Made by a program: the position numbers and the translations under genes
Assembly (NCBI GenBank): GCA_030616195.1
Contig: JAUWXW010000144.1
Span: 1-5,220 of the forward strand
Direction of reading: 5' to 3'
Length of the DNA: 5,220 bases
Source of the DNA: Chloroflexota bacterium
GTDB lineage: Bacteria; Chloroflexota; Dehalococcoidia; RBG-13-53-26
Notes under the pieces: generated by a model
Database searches by the model: none
What the model saw: only the letters and a program-made list of their open reading frames with translations
What the model was told of the DNA's origin: nothing
In this document: one piece after another, positions 5,146 through 5,220 of the stretch
Position numbering within the stretch: the stretch's first letter is position 1
How the letters are laid out: each line of letters starts with the position of its first letter

Positions 5146-5220
5146 TCAAGTCGCACCAGACAATAGCCCCTTCTCCACAAAGCTCAGGTAGCCATCCTTA
5201 CCGACGACAATGTGGTCTAT
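5146..5220 (-). CDS. radC: RadC-family JAB/MPN-domain protein, C-terminal tail (partial, 5' end outside window)
   Basis: The minus-strand frame entering from the right edge reads 24 codons, IDHIVVGKDGYLSFVEKGLL followed by SGAT, then TGA at 5148-5146. The DHIVVG-x-x-x-Y-x-SF-x-x-x-GLL pattern is the standard end of RadC (UPF0758) proteins, in which the JAB/JAMM metalloprotease-like domain finishes with D-H-(I/L)-I-(I/V)-G followed by Y-x-S-F. The H-x-H and S-x-x-D metal ligands lie upstream and cannot be checked here. Despite the name, the cellular role of RadC is unsettled; an old link to recombination and repair is not firmly supported. It lies upstream of mfd on the same strand, but repeats and a separate mfd promoter argue against tight co-transcription. 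Confidence 0.85.
   Translation of the reverse strand: MDHIVVGKDGYLSFVEKGLLSGAT

Overview
The window is a stretch of bacterial chromosome in which every recognisable gene lies on the minus strand. Read in the direction of transcription (from high to low coordinates) the order is: the last 24 codons of a RadC-family protein, a repeat-rich spacer, a full-length mfd (transcription-repair coupling factor), a second repeat-rich spacer, a DtxR/MntR-family metalloregulator, two small FeoA proteins in tandem, and the first 77 codons of feoB, which runs off the left edge. The composition is moderately GC-rich by eye. Single-domain FeoA genes feeding a FeoB, a short DtxR-type regulator and REP-like palindromes between genes suit an anaerobic or microaerophilic free-living bacterium. 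The Mfd N-terminus and the repeat style remind me of Chloroflexota (Dehalococcoidia-like), but that placement is an inference of low certainty.

Right part (about 4865-5220). The radC tail ends at 5146. After it come an 83-base imperfect inverted repeat (5042-5124) and an unrelated 39-base palindrome (4996-5034). Next is a sigma70-like promoter (-35 at 4965-4970, -10 at 4942-4947), then a leader hairpin with an all-U loop (4890-4916), then mfd. The best ribosome binding site favours a GTG start at 4865 rather than the longest-frame GTG at 4880.

Middle (1267-1532). The spacer after mfd holds a GC-rich hairpin (1477-1490) and two back-to-back hairpins with 9-base-pair stems (1403-1448). It then carries a near-consensus sigma70 promoter (TTGACA, 17-base spacer, TAAAAT) for the iron operon. 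Straddling the predicted transcription start is a tandem dyad, TTAG-N6-CTAA, G, TTAG-N6-CTAA, which is a strong candidate operator for the regulator encoded directly downstream.

Left part (1-1266). dtxR, feoA, feoA and feoB look like one autoregulated ferrous-iron uptake operon. FeoB is the membrane GTP-driven Fe(II) permease, the FeoA proteins are its small cytoplasmic SH3-like partners, and the DtxR-type protein would repress the operon when metal is plentiful. The last three genes are tightly packed (0 and 3 bases between them), so their translation is probably coupled.

I see no transposase, CRISPR array, tRNA/rRNA gene or defence system. The genes belong to known families. The least ordinary content is the operator architecture, the mixed metal-site signature of the regulator, and the intergenic palindromes on both sides of mfd.
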